Assembly: GCF_900143245.1 (NCBI RefSeq) | Contig: NZ_FRDK01000011.1 | Location: 1 to 64,000, forward strand | Direction of reading: 5' to 3' | From: Flavobacterium fryxellicola | GTDB taxonomy: Bacteria; Bacteroidota; Bacteroidia; Flavobacteriales; Flavobacteriaceae | Length of the DNA: 64,000 nt | In this document: positions 7,570 through 17,104 of the stretch, piece by piece | Layout: each line of letters starts with the position of its first letter | Position numbering within the stretch: position 1 is the first letter of the stretch | Made by a program: the position numbers and the translations under genes | Notes under the pieces: generated by a model | What the model saw: the letters and a program-made list of their open reading frames with translations, nothing else | What the model was told of the DNA's origin: nothing | Databases searched by the model: none

Positions 7570-10158
7570 TTAAGGCTTTAAATATTTCGCAAACCAGGCC
7601 TCAATTCGTTTTGTGAGATCAGCCTGTTTCTCCCTGTCAGCTATCGTATGAGATTCCTCTGGATAAATAAGTAGAGTATGTTCTTTCTTCAACCTTCTCA
7701 AAGCAAGATAATACTCGATGCTTTGAAAATAATATACTTGTTTATCTTCCTCTCCTGTCCATGCCAATAATGGTGTCGTTACATTTTGAGCCAGTAACAC
7801 TGGTGAATTGTTGAGGTAACTTGATAAATCTTCAAATAACGACTTACCTATCCGTTGCTGCTGGTGCTCAAATCGCCAAAAATTTGGACTGGCAGAATCA
7901 GTGTTATAATAAAGGTAACTTGATACCAAATCTGTAATAGCCGCACCGGATACAGCGGTTGCAAATCGGTCCGTTTTTGCTATAATGTAGTCTGTTTCAA
8001 ATCCGCCAAAGGAGTGCCCTGTTAATCCAATTCTAATAGGGTCAACATTATATTTTAAAAGAACCGCATCAACTGCAGCCAATACACATTTTTTTGCTGA
8101 TTCACCTGTTTGCCGCATTTCATAAACAATATCGGGCAACAGGATAAAATAACCTTTTGACGACAATACCGAAAAGTTAATCCCATTCTCGTTCAATAGC
8201 GTCGGCTTAACATACCGATGTAAACTACCTCCTTGTCTTTCATAAATGCTAACAATCATAGGATACTTGACCGTAGGATCAAAATCCGCAGGATAAATTA
8301 AAACACCCGATAAGGGTTTTCCATCTACAACATACGAAACCTTCTCAGTCTTAGCCCATAAATAGTTCTTGTGTTGTGGATTACTTTGATGTAGTTCATT
8401 TAATTTCCCTAGAGCATCGACGAACAGCAACTCAGGGGGAGCATCAAAATGTTGCGAGATAAAAGTAAAAGCGTTACTGTTTTTCGCCCTTACCACACGG
8501 TCACTTCTTTTGTATTCCCAAAAAATTGGACGCGTACCAGTTGTCCCATCGTATCTATAAAATCCACTATACCCTGTCGCAGCATTTTGGGCAGATAAAA
8601 TCCACTGCAATGAATTACTGGTGATAGCATTGGTCCGATCCATATAATCGGACTTAGAAGGTAGCCTGCGTTGGGCAGTTGTAAAACGAAAAGTAGTTTT
8701 ATTTTCAAGCCCCTTGGTCAACCGTTTCTTTGTCTTTCCGTCAGCACTAATCATCCAAATATCAAACTGGTCATAAATGAAAAGAGAGTTATCGTCTATG
8801 CTCCACCCCGCAATACCATATAAAGGAACTTGCCCCGCACGATCATAATCGATATCACGAACCGGAACGCCCAAATCTCGAGTAATATTTCGGTGTTCGT
8901 CCTTCTTGAAATCATACACCCACCAGTCACCATTTACTGAATAAGATAAGTAATTGCCCTTGGGAGAAAATGCCGGCTCCATTCCCGTCCCTGGATATCC
9001 TTTGAGCAATAATCGCTTTGTACCCGTCTCAATTGCAGTTACATAAATATCTCTCAATCCTATACCATCAAAATGTGGCTCAGATTCGAATTCATTCCAA
9101 GTCAATGCATAATCTCCGGCGCTACCCATTAGTATAGACGGCTCTTCCCTATCGTTAAGCTGTAAAAACCGCCCAGTATCTACAAACCATACAGCGACCT
9201 TATCCTGTAATGTAAAATCACCGTACATTTTTAAATGAGGATAGATTTGCTTGTCATTTCCATTCCAGACTTGAACTACTTCGGTTGTGTCTTTATTTGA
9301 TATAGGTTCTTTCAACATAAAAAAGATACGTCTTTCATCATTTGAAATCTTAATCGAACCAAAACTAGAGGCTATGCTCATATCATTAGGAAAATTGGAA
9401 CAGCTTTCCGGATCAAATGACAAAAGCTTCCCTGTATCTAATCGATAAGCATACAGCTTGCCACTCGAACCGGTATTTTGAATAAATGTAATAGTCTGAT
9501 TAAGCCAGCTCAGGTTTTTAAGCTCCCCCTGGGTTAAAACCGGAATCTCTTTTTTTATAAAATTATCAAAGATTTTAAGTATTTCCACTTTCTCTTTTCT
9601 AGTAACGTAGGCAATCGCATCCTTGCGTGCATTCCATGCCCATTCGCTGAGATTGTCTACCATAGCCACGGTTTGTCCCAGCCTATTTTTCACTGTTAAG
9701 TGCTGGATGCCATTTTGATCATCAGTAATTAGTAGTAAGTGCTTACCATTACCCGAAAATGAATAGCTGCTAATTTTCGGGAAGTAATTCACTTTTCCTG
9801 ATATCAAGTCTTGCAAAACCAATGTATCATTCTGCTTGCAAGCAAACCAATTTTCACCATTAAATTCCCCATTTGTACCATGAGGAAACAGGTACTTTTT
9901 TCTATTTTTAGTTGATATAGCAAATAATGTATCAGCTGTATCGTATTGCAGGCTGTAACTTGCCCAACCTCCACTATCAGAAATACTGTGCGATAGCATA
10001 TCATTCCATAAATGATAATCTTCTTCCGGTACCGTTTTCTTTTGTAAAACCTGCCCTATTACCGAGCAGCCCACTAGCAAAAAACAATATGTAGTTAAGC
10101 GGAAGAAAAAAGAATGACGAAGTTTTTTCTTTGTCTGAACTATTCTAGTAACCATCAT
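7570..10158 (-). CDS. Secreted S9-family (prolyl oligopeptidase-like) peptidase
   Basis: About 862 residues from ATG 10158; a TTG four codons earlier is less likely. The N-terminus (RLTTYCFLLVGCSVIGQ) is a signal or anchor sequence. The first ~600 residues are beta-propeller-like repeats (for example SPKGNYLSYSVNGDWWVYDF), and the last ~230 residues form the hydrolase with nucleophile GHSFGGFE (Ser ~716), Asp in TGEEDKQVYY (~805) and His in PEESHTI (~837). S9 enzymes cleave peptides, often after proline. The start overlaps the end of the SusD-like gene by 14 bases, showing translational coupling; the peptidase probably processes peptides delivered by or to the SusCD pair. Confidence 0.85.
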   Translation of the reverse strand: MMVTRIVQTKKKLRHSFFFRLTTYCFLLVGCSVIGQVLQKKTVPEEDYHLWNDMLSHSISDSGGWASYSLQYDTADTLFAISTKNRKKYLFPHGTNGEFNGENWFACKQNDTLVLQDLISGKVNYFPKISSYSFSGNGKHLLLITDDQNGIQHLTVKNRLGQTVAMVDNLSEWAWNARKDAIAYVTRKEKVEILKIFDNFIKKEIPVLTQGELKNLSWLNQTITFIQNTGSSGKLYAYRLDTGKLLSFDPESCSNFPNDMSIASSFGSIKISNDERRIFFMLKEPISNKDTTEVVQVWNGNDKQIYPHLKMYGDFTLQDKVAVWFVDTGRFLQLNDREEPSILMGSAGDYALTWNEFESEPHFDGIGLRDIYVTAIETGTKRLLLKGYPGTGMEPAFSPKGNYLSYSVNGDWWVYDFKKDEHRNITRDLGVPVRDIDYDRAGQVPLYGIAGWSIDDNSLFIYDQFDIWMISADGKTKKRLTKGLENKTTFRFTTAQRRLPSKSDYMDRTNAITSNSLQWILSAQNAATGYSGFYRYDGTTGTRPIFWEYKRSDRVVRAKNSNAFTFISQHFDAPPELLFVDALGKLNELHQSNPQHKNYLWAKTEKVSYVVDGKPLSGVLIYPADFDPTVKYPMIVSIYERQGGSLHRYVKPTLLNENGINFSVLSSKGYFILLPDIVYEMRQTGESAKKCVLAAVDAVLLKYNVDPIRIGLTGHSFGGFETDYIIAKTDRFATAVSGAAITDLVSSYLYYNTDSASPNFWRFEHQQQRIGKSLFEDLSSYLNNSPVLLAQNVTTPLLAWTGEEDKQVYYFQSIEYYLALRRLKKEHTLLIYPEESHTIADREKQADLTKRIEAWFAKYLKP

Positions 10159-11539
10159 TTTGCGGTGCAAGATTTGGGTTTAACAACAATTCTTTTTGAG
10201 GTAGCGGAAGTAATCTATCTGTAGTATTCCAACCCGATTTCACAGGAGACAATGCAATATCCAATAAGCCGTTTCTTTTTAGGTCAAAGAAGCGATGTCC
10301 AAATTCACAAAAAAGTTCCGTTTGGCGTTCCTTTAGCACGACAGTGATAATTTCTGCACTAGTTGATGCTGGTGTATCCCCTAAACCTGCTGTATTCCTT
10401 ATCTTATTCAAATCTTCTTTAGCGCCAATCAAATCACCTTGGTGCGCTCTGGCTTCAGCACGAATCAGATACTGCTCAGCAAGTCGGAGCACAATCGAAT
10501 ATTCTACAGAGCTCCCCGTGTTGGAATACTCTTTATATTTATAAGCGTGAGACCAACTATTAACACCCGTTGTAATCATTTTTGTCCAGTGCACTTTTCT
10601 TTGATCATTAGCCTCAAACGCATTAAGAATGGTCGGTGAGAGTGATGATGAAGGTGGCGGTCCGTTAAAAAACACAAAAGTTTTAGCTTCCTTTGTATTG
10701 TCTCCCATCATAGCAGGCATCAATTGCCAAATCGTAGTTGTACTTTCTTTGAGGAAAACTTTATCAAGATCATTCTCCCAAACATAAACATCTGTTTGGT
10801 TCAGAACAGCAGAAGCAGCATTGGAAGCCTGATCCCATAAATGGAGATAAAGATTAACTCTCGCCAGCATCGCATACGCCGCATAGCGGTTTGGCCTGAC
10901 ACGTTCTGGACTACTATACGATTCTGGTAAAAGAGTAATAGCCTGTTCAAGATCAGATTTAACTAAGAGTAGTGCATCATTTTCAGCAGTACGATGCGCA
11001 ATACGATTGGCTGCATAATTGGTAGTGCTGATATACGGCACACCACCAAAGGAATTTACCAAATAGAAATGAATCAGTGCTCGTACAAAAAGAGCTTCTC
11101 CTTTCAATTGGTTACGGTCAGGTTCTGGCAGAGAAACAGAATGATCTACACCCTCAATCACGGAATTGGCAGCATAAATTTGGCTATAACTACTGCTCCA
11201 TAATTGAGCTATTTCCGTTCCCGATGCTTGCAAAGCATTATTACCGAAATTAAATGATAAGCTACCTGGATTATAATAAGAGTTAAGTTCATCACTGTAG
11301 AGCCCCAACTGGTTCGACAATCCTGTAAATAGGCCTGTAAATAGTCCATTGTCGCGCATTTTTGTGTAAATATCAGTCATCGCAGCATTAGCGGTAAGAC
11401 GGTCTTCAAAAACAGCATCAGCAGTAAGCTGTGAATCTGGAAGGTCAACTTCTGTGAAGCTATCGCAGCTTGTAAACAGTATAGCAATACCTAGAATCAA
11501 AATAGGTAACATTGCTTTCTTTGATAGTATATTTTTCAT
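10145..11539 (-). CDS. SusD/RagB-family outer-membrane lipoprotein
   Basis: 464 residues. The N-terminus LGIAILFTSCDSF carries a lipobox with Cys ~25, followed by an acidic run that fits surface export in Bacteroidota. TPR-like helices typical of SusD follow (PEPDRNQLKGEALFVRALIH, YAAYAMLARVNLYL), and the C-terminus has the family features RLAEQYLIRAEARA and RQTELFCEFGHRFFDLKRN. It forms the lid of the SusC transporter and captures the substrate outside the cell. It lies 8 bases after the SusC-like gene and overlaps the peptidase gene. With peptide-related partners the cargo is more likely peptide than glycan. Confidence 0.92.
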   Translation of the reverse strand: MKNILSKKAMLPILILGIAILFTSCDSFTEVDLPDSQLTADAVFEDRLTANAAMTDIYTKMRDNGLFTGLFTGLSNQLGLYSDELNSYYNPGSLSFNFGNNALQASGTEIAQLWSSSYSQIYAANSVIEGVDHSVSLPEPDRNQLKGEALFVRALIHFYLVNSFGGVPYISTTNYAANRIAHRTAENDALLLVKSDLEQAITLLPESYSSPERVRPNRYAAYAMLARVNLYLHLWDQASNAASAVLNQTDVYVWENDLDKVFLKESTTTIWQLMPAMMGDNTKEAKTFVFFNGPPPSSSLSPTILNAFEANDQRKVHWTKMITTGVNSWSHAYKYKEYSNTGSSVEYSIVLRLAEQYLIRAEARAHQGDLIGAKEDLNKIRNTAGLGDTPASTSAEIITVVLKERQTELFCEFGHRFFDLKRNGLLDIALSPVKSGWNTTDRLLPLPQKELLLNPNLAPQNDGY

Positions 11540-11547
11540 GGCTTCAG

Positions 11548-14500
11548 TTAAAAAGTGATTTGTAATGTAGAAGTATAAACGCGTAAAGGTGGCATAAATC
11601 CTGCAGTCTTAAATTCAGGATCCCCTCCCTTATAAGAAGTAAGGACAAGTACATTTTGACCCTGCACGCTCAGCTTGCAACTAAAGGATTTTGTCCATTG
11701 TTTCGGCAAATCATAGGTCAGTGAAATATTCTTCAGCCTGATGTAAGAAGCATCCGCTATAACCGCATCACTTTGGGAATAAAGAGTGTTTGCACGCTGG
11801 GCAGTAGGATTGATTCCTGTACTATAAAGCTGATTAGGACCACTATCTCCCGGATTTTGCCAGTGAGACACAAACGATGCCGGCTGGTTCGACATGGTTC
11901 CCGGCAAAACGGTTCCAAATGCTTCAGTGTAGTTTTCCTGCTTAACAAACTGAAACAACAAGTCCATTTGCACAGCTCCGTACTTCAACTGGTTTTGCAA
12001 TCCCCCATAAAACTTCGGATTCAGTTCTTTTACAAAACCCCTGTCGTCATTAGCCGATAGTACACCATCACCGTTTAAGTCCTCAAACTGATAAGTACCA
12101 GTCTGCGGGTCAAGACCAATATAATGGAATACCTTAACAATATTCAAAGGTTGACCAATGATAAATTGAGATTGGTAAGACGAACCTTTCAGATCTGGAA
12201 AAGAGAGCAGTTTATTCCTAGCACTAGTAAAATTGAAATTCGTTGTCCAACTCAATTTATCGCCTTGTAGGTTCAGCGTACGTAAGGTCAATTCATAACC
12301 ACTGTTTTGTACTTCTGCGTCAAGATTTGCCTGTATCAAGTTAAATCCGGTAGTTCCTGGTAAAGGCACACCTAGTAATTGACTGCTTGAACGATTTCGG
12401 TACCAAGCCGCAGTCAAAAAAATACGATCTTTCAAAAATCCTGTTTCTAGTGCTACTTCAAGTTTTCGGTTGGTTTCCCATCCAAAATCCTTATTGAATA
12501 ATCTTGTAGGTTGCAAGCCGCTTATGCCTTCATAATTGCTGCCAGATGTACTGTAGGTATCAAGATACTGGTAGTCTCCTATCTGATCATTTCCGGTGGT
12601 ACCGTAACTGGCTCGTAGCTTTCCAAAACTGAGGAATTCTGCATGTTTTTTTACAATCGGTTCGTCACTGAAAAGCCATGATGCCCCAACAGCCCCAAAG
12701 CTTGCAAACCGGTTAGCAATCCCAAAACGGCTTGATCCATCTCTCCTTCCCGTCATATTGATAATATAGCGGCCTTTCCAGTTAAAATTTGCCCTGCCGA
12801 AAAAAGCTTGGTATTTGTACACCGTTGCATCGCTGTTCATAATGGAGAATAAGGATGCTGATGCTGGATTTTCAATTAGACCGTTGCTCGAAAATCCATA
12901 GCCCATATGCACAACTTGATTCGACATCTGCTGTTGAAAAGTGCTACCGGCAAGAAGATCTATCTTGACTTGGCCTGCTGTCAACTGGTAGTTAGCCTGT
13001 GGCTCAATAATCCACGAATTGCGGCTGGTATTGTTCTCAAAAACCAACGATGAGGAACTGTCTAAACCATATGTGGGGTTGTACATCGTTGAAGGCAACA
13101 GATTTAATTCTTTGTAACGCAAATTGCTATAACCAAAACTCGATTTGATTTCGAATCCCTTAAACAGACTGTAGGAAAGCAATGAGTTAGCAATAAGGTC
13201 ATTAGTTCTCCCTTTAAAGTCCGTCGCAAGTAATTGCAACGGATTGTCAAAAGTACCGTTTTCCCAATTCAAATTCCCTAAGGCATCATAAAGAGCAGGT
13301 GCGTTGGGCGCTAAGCTTAGAGCTGTCCCCGTAAAGTCAGCTGTCGGCATGGTATTGTTTTGTACCACATACCCCGTGGTAAAATTAATCCTGAACCGTT
13401 GGTCTTCCGACTCATGATTAAGATTCAGGTGAACATTGCCTTTTTCGTACTTATAGTCACCCGGAAACACAGTAGTCTCTTTATTATAAGTACCACTTAA
13501 TACAAATTGCGTTTGCTTTGAACCACCTGACAATGAGGTTTGCATAGTACTGATACTGGAGTTCCCTCCCAATAATTCTTTTTGCCAGTTCGTATATCGC
13601 TTTTGATCCCATGTTCCGTTAATGTCATAGGCATTAGCCGGATAATCCGTAACGCCATCATTGGCATACGCTTCACGTCTCATTACAAGATACTCTTCGG
13701 TATTCATTAGCTTCATAAATCGGGTGACATGGCCTGAACCACTAGAGACACTACCCGTGAATTTAGTTTTGCCTGCTTTTCCTCTTTTGGTGCTAATGAG
13801 CACAACACCATTAGCACCGCGCGACCCGTAAATAGCGGTTGCATCAGCATCTTTCAGTACTTCTATGCTTTCTATATCCCCAGGATTAATGCTATTTAAC
13901 GGACTCGTTCTTCGCGGCAAATGTCCAGAGGTAAAAAGGCTTCCAATGGGTTCAGAAGCATAAGGCACGCCATCCACGATATACATGGGACTGTTACCAT
14001 CAAACCGCAGGCTGTTTTGTCCCCGTATCTGGATATCAAATCCCCCACCAGGCATTCCCGTAGTCTGTGTAATATTCACCCCTGCCATCCTGCCCTGCAT
14101 CGTTGCGAGTACATTCGTTACAGGCTGCGTCTCAATATCCTTTGAAGTTATTCGAGCAATACTGCCAGTACGCTCACTTTCCTTTACACTGTAATAACCA
14201 GCGTTGACTTTTACTTCTTGCAAGTTGGTGGCATCTTCTTGCAGTACCACGTTAATTACGGTTTTACTATTTACTGGCATTTCTATAGTTTTGTAACCCA
14301 TAAAGGAAAAAATCAATACATCTGCAGGCACTGCAGCTATTGTGTATTTTCCATCAAAATCTGTAATGACTGCCGTACTTTTTCCTTTAATAGAAACGGT
14401 CACTCCCGGCATTTGCCCTTGATTATCAGTAACAGTTCCAGTAATTTGTTGTTGTTGACTTGTCATCCCGACGAAGGAGGACACAAGCGTTAGCGAATTG

Positions 14501-14622
14501 GCGGAGCAATCTCCACTCTCTTCCTTCTTACTTACCTCAGCAAAAGAAACAGTGAAATAAAGGCAGCAGCAAATAGTAAAATACCATGCCCGCCTACCCT
14601 TGTTTAATGAAATATTTTTCAT
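11548..14622 (-). CDS. SusC/RagA-family TonB-dependent receptor
   Basis: 1024 residues. A signal peptide region (YFTICCCLYFTVSFAEV) is followed by a carboxypeptidase-regulatory-like domain at ~57-130 (ITGTVTDNQGQMPGVTVSIK), then the plug with the SusC hallmark NPGDIESIEVLKDADATAIY and GANGVVLISTKRG, and a C-terminal barrel ending FKTAGFMPPLRVYTSTLQITF-like beta strands. It imports a SusD-bound ligand across the outer membrane with TonB energy. First gene of a three-gene minus-strand operon with SusD and the S9 peptidase. No sigma/anti-sigma gene is adjacent; the AraC regulator at 4641 is the likely controller. Confidence 0.93.
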   Translation of the reverse strand: MKNISLNKGRRAWYFTICCCLYFTVSFAEVSKKEESGDCSANSLTLVSSFVGMTSQQQQITGTVTDNQGQMPGVTVSIKGKSTAVITDFDGKYTIAAVPADVLIFSFMGYKTIEMPVNSKTVINVVLQEDATNLQEVKVNAGYYSVKESERTGSIARITSKDIETQPVTNVLATMQGRMAGVNITQTTGMPGGGFDIQIRGQNSLRFDGNSPMYIVDGVPYASEPIGSLFTSGHLPRRTSPLNSINPGDIESIEVLKDADATAIYGSRGANGVVLISTKRGKAGKTKFTGSVSSGSGHVTRFMKLMNTEEYLVMRREAYANDGVTDYPANAYDINGTWDQKRYTNWQKELLGGNSSISTMQTSLSGGSKQTQFVLSGTYNKETTVFPGDYKYEKGNVHLNLNHESEDQRFRINFTTGYVVQNNTMPTADFTGTALSLAPNAPALYDALGNLNWENGTFDNPLQLLATDFKGRTNDLIANSLLSYSLFKGFEIKSSFGYSNLRYKELNLLPSTMYNPTYGLDSSSSLVFENNTSRNSWIIEPQANYQLTAGQVKIDLLAGSTFQQQMSNQVVHMGYGFSSNGLIENPASASLFSIMNSDATVYKYQAFFGRANFNWKGRYIINMTGRRDGSSRFGIANRFASFGAVGASWLFSDEPIVKKHAEFLSFGKLRASYGTTGNDQIGDYQYLDTYSTSGSNYEGISGLQPTRLFNKDFGWETNRKLEVALETGFLKDRIFLTAAWYRNRSSSQLLGVPLPGTTGFNLIQANLDAEVQNSGYELTLRTLNLQGDKLSWTTNFNFTSARNKLLSFPDLKGSSYQSQFIIGQPLNIVKVFHYIGLDPQTGTYQFEDLNGDGVLSANDDRGFVKELNPKFYGGLQNQLKYGAVQMDLLFQFVKQENYTEAFGTVLPGTMSNQPASFVSHWQNPGDSGPNQLYSTGINPTAQRANTLYSQSDAVIADASYIRLKNISLTYDLPKQWTKSFSCKLSVQGQNVLVLTSYKGGDPEFKTAGFMPPLRVYTSTLQITF

Positions 14623-14666
14623 AATATTGGTTTAGTTAATGTAAATGAATTTTTTTGTTAGCTATA

Positions 14667-14708
14667 GGTCCTCTATACAGTTGTCCAGACGGTGAGAGGG
14701 CCTTTTTT
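14667..14708 (+). terminator. Terminator-like hairpin upstream of the susC-like gene
   Basis: GGTCCTCT (14667-14674) pairs with AGAGGGCC (14695-14702), followed by six T on the + strand. No + strand gene lies upstream, so it either ends an antisense transcript or forms a hairpin in the leader of the minus-strand susC-like mRNA. Confidence 0.45.
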
Positions 14709-14956
14709 ATGTGTTTAGCCACGAAGGGTTTTGTTTTTTTATTTGATCATAGGCGATTTTTAGAGTTATGAGTTGGTGTTAATACTAAATAAGCTTTAGC
14801 TGTTTTTAAATCTTTAAAAACAGTTGCAACCGTTGAACCACAAGAATATAATTGCTATTAATGCTGCTATTAATGTAATTTGTATTTGTTTATAGTATTT
14901 CATCTTTGCAATTTTTATATGTAATGGGTTATCTGATCACTGCAATCTGACCAATG

Positions 14957-15080
14957 TTGGCTATTTTCTATTATTGACATTGCTATTAAAATTGCTATTG
15001 TCATTGTAATTGCTATTGTCATTGCTATTCTTATTGTGTTTTTATTGTGTTTTTATTGTGTTTTTATTGTGTTTTTATTG
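14957..15080. repeat. Low-complexity direct repeats
   Basis: A run of degenerate ATTGCTATT-type 9-mers (14960-15030) passes into four head-to-tail copies of an 11-mer of the form TTTTTATTGTG (15031-15078). It is non-coding, lies in the 0.9-kb gap between the susC-like gene and the XRE gene, and is a likely slippage hotspot. Confidence 0.8.
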
Positions 15081-15114
15081 CATAGGCAGCTGGGTTTTAA
15101 AGTTTTTTTTAAAA

Positions 15115-15390
15115 GGAAAGTACACTGCCGTTGGCAGTTGCAGCCTGACGCAGGCAGTGCATTTCCAAACTAACTAATTCAACAAATTAATTTGTGTGCG
15201 AGACTTTAAATAAGAAGTAAGATTGGCTAAGAATGGCAGCTTAGGTATAGCCATAAAAAATGGCATGGAACTCAGCTTAAACGTTATCAAGGTACTGGTA
15301 TACCCGCACACGAATAAGTGAGCCCACGCCATGGGACGTGAGCATCGTACTTATCATCTCGTGTGCTAAAATTACCAGTTTTTGATAACG
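15115..15390. other. Structured non-coding element with nested inverted repeats
   Basis: Three inverted repeats follow each other. GGAAAGTACACTGCC (15115-15129) pairs with GGCAGTGCATTTCC (15153-15166). A small GCCAT/ATGGC hairpin sits at 15250-15264. The largest spans 15282-15390: the left arm starts CGTTATCAA and contains ACTGGTA and GCACACGA, and the right arm mirrors these (TCGTGTGC, TACCAGT, TTGATAACG). No gene is present. It could be a structured RNA, a MITE-like element or a recombination site; I cannot match it to a known RNA family. Confidence 0.55.
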
Positions 15391-15556
15391 AGATTCAAAG
15401 CGAATGCTTCAAATATTTTCTATATGAAGAAACGCAAATTTAATAAATGATATGTATTATTTCCTAATAAATATCAAATGATAACCAAAGATATAAAATA
15501 TATTTTGTAATCCAAGTGGTTTACAGAATATTATCAAATATTATGAAAATTGCAGT

Positions 15557-15811
15557 ATGGCTGAATTGACAAAAGAAGATACTATACTACAGAAAAAAAT
15601 ATCTGAAAGGATCGAGTTTTTAAGAATCAAAACTGGTTTATCGCAATCAGATTTTGCAAAAAAACATGATATAGATCGTCAGGTAATTAATAGATGGGAA
15701 AGTATCAAAAATAAAAGAGGAGTAACTATATATTCTATCAATAAATTTTGTGATATGATCAATATTACAATAAAAGATTTCTTTGACAGCGATACTTTTT
15801 CAGTAAAGTAG
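15557..15811 (+). CDS. XRE-family helix-turn-helix regulator
   Basis: 84 residues, consisting almost entirely of one XRE/Cro-type domain: LRIKTGLSQSDFAKKHDIDR forms helices 1-3 and QVINRWESIK is the recognition helix, with a C-terminal FCDMINITIKDFF dimer region. It has no effector domain and no immediate operon partner; the next gene is the micro-protein 136 bases downstream. Probably a small repressor of nearby DNA or of itself. The structured element directly upstream (15282-15390) may contain its operator. Confidence 0.8.
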   Translation: MAELTKEDTILQKKISERIEFLRIKTGLSQSDFAKKHDIDRQVINRWESIKNKRGVTIYSINKFCDMINITIKDFFDSDTFSVK

Positions 15812-15946
15812 AAAGATCCCTCATAGCGTTTTTTTCAATTATTAATACCATTCTTTAGGTAGTAAATTCGCGAATCACACACTATACTATTTGTAGCTAT
15901 CTCAATAAAGCTATAGGTTTGACAATTAATCAAATTTATAGTATCT

Positions 15947-16072
15947 ATGGAATGGTATGAAATAATAGGGCTGGCTGTCATATGGATTGTAGGACTTTAC
16001 TTGAGAGGTAAATTTTATGAGCGTATGAGAAACAGGCATCTTAATGATAGTTGGAGGAATAGGAGGAAATAG
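15947..16072 (+). CDS. 41-aa single-pass membrane micro-protein (intact family member)
   Basis: The protein begins MEWYEIIGLAVIWIVGLYL and ends in a strongly basic tail (RMRNRHLNDSWRNRRK). Residues ~5-19 form one membrane segment. TTGACA and a downstream AT-rich box lie within 40 bases upstream. The case for a real gene is conservation: two diverged relatives at 286-413 and 3649-3777 keep the hydrophobic pattern and the NDSWR-type tail, although both carry frame-disrupting deletions. Small hydrophobic proteins with basic tails include type I toxins and membrane-stress peptides; no function is proven here. Confidence 0.6.
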   Translation: MEWYEIIGLAVIWIVGLYLRGKFYERMRNRHLNDSWRNRRK

Positions 16073-16198
16073 GTAATTTGTAAATAATTATTTATAAATT
16101 AGTCTGACTTTTATTAAATATATAAACCCAAATAAAGATAGATAAGTTTGATTTTGTCAAAAACATAAACAAATTAGCGGCAATAAACCACCCAAAAA

Positions 16199-16867
16199 AT
16201 GAAAATGGAATATCCGATTTTAGAATCATTAAAAAAGTACAAAACTCATTTTAATGCAGAACAATTTATAAGTTTAAATCCAGATAGTGATTTTGGAAAT
16301 TTAAATTTAATTTGGACTCAAATTGTCGTTCGAATTGAATGTGTAAATACACAAATTATAGATTTATATCAAACGTTTTATATAGAAAAAGCCAAAAGAG
16401 AAAGCGAAGGTTTTGCAATTAATAATTTGGACGAATCATACATGGATATAATGATAACAGAACAGATTTTTTATTGGTTGAGAAAAACTACTGATGAAAT
16501 AATTTCTTTAACTTCTTTAAGTACAGATTTTGAAAACAACGGTACTTATCCAAAAAAAATTAAAGTGAGTTCAATAGGTGAATTCTTAAAACTTAAGACG
16601 CCTTTTATTGGAGTAATAGAAAAACATAAGGATCTATTGAAATTATTAAATGAAATTTCAAACACATTCAAACATTCATTTATTAATCCTCAAATTATGG
16701 CGTATATAGGTTCTGAATATCCTGTCGTCTTTGCTTATAACTTACATTTTAATGACTTGAAAAATCAAGGGAATTTTATACAAATAGAACTTAAAAAATT
16801 TCTAAACGATTATGATATATTTCTTTTGGATATAAAAGAGTATATAAATGAAAATTTCACAGTATAA
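16199..16867 (+). CDS. Hypothetical 222-aa helical protein
   Basis: Soluble, no signal peptide, helical, with a conserved-looking segment LLKLLNEISNTFKHSFINPQ that resembles HEPN-like or NTPase-partner helices only vaguely. ATG at 16199 or the ATG two codons later could start it. It stands alone between two gaps of ~130 and ~240 bases, like the GHKL cassette that follows, and is more AT-rich than housekeeping genes. I do not recognise a family. Confidence 0.55.
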   Translation: MKMEYPILESLKKYKTHFNAEQFISLNPDSDFGNLNLIWTQIVVRIECVNTQIIDLYQTFYIEKAKRESEGFAINNLDESYMDIMITEQIFYWLRKTTDEIISLTSLSTDFENNGTYPKKIKVSSIGEFLKLKTPFIGVIEKHKDLLKLLNEISNTFKHSFINPQIMAYIGSEYPVVFAYNLHFNDLKNQGNFIQIELKKFLNDYDIFLLDIKEYINENFTV

Positions 16868-17104
16868 TCGAAAATTTACTTCTGGCAACAGCTGAGGTCC
16901 CATTATGGTGCTCGTTTACAACGAGTAACTACCTACTTTAAAAACGATACAAAGCGTTTGCAACGCAGCTTATTTGACCTCTCCCACCTAAACATCTCGA
17001 GTCATTTCATAATAAACGAGAAAAACCCTATTTATTCCTTGCAAAAGTTGTGAAAAGATGTATACATTTGATGTTATATGCAAGTTACCCAACATACAAA
17101 AAAA

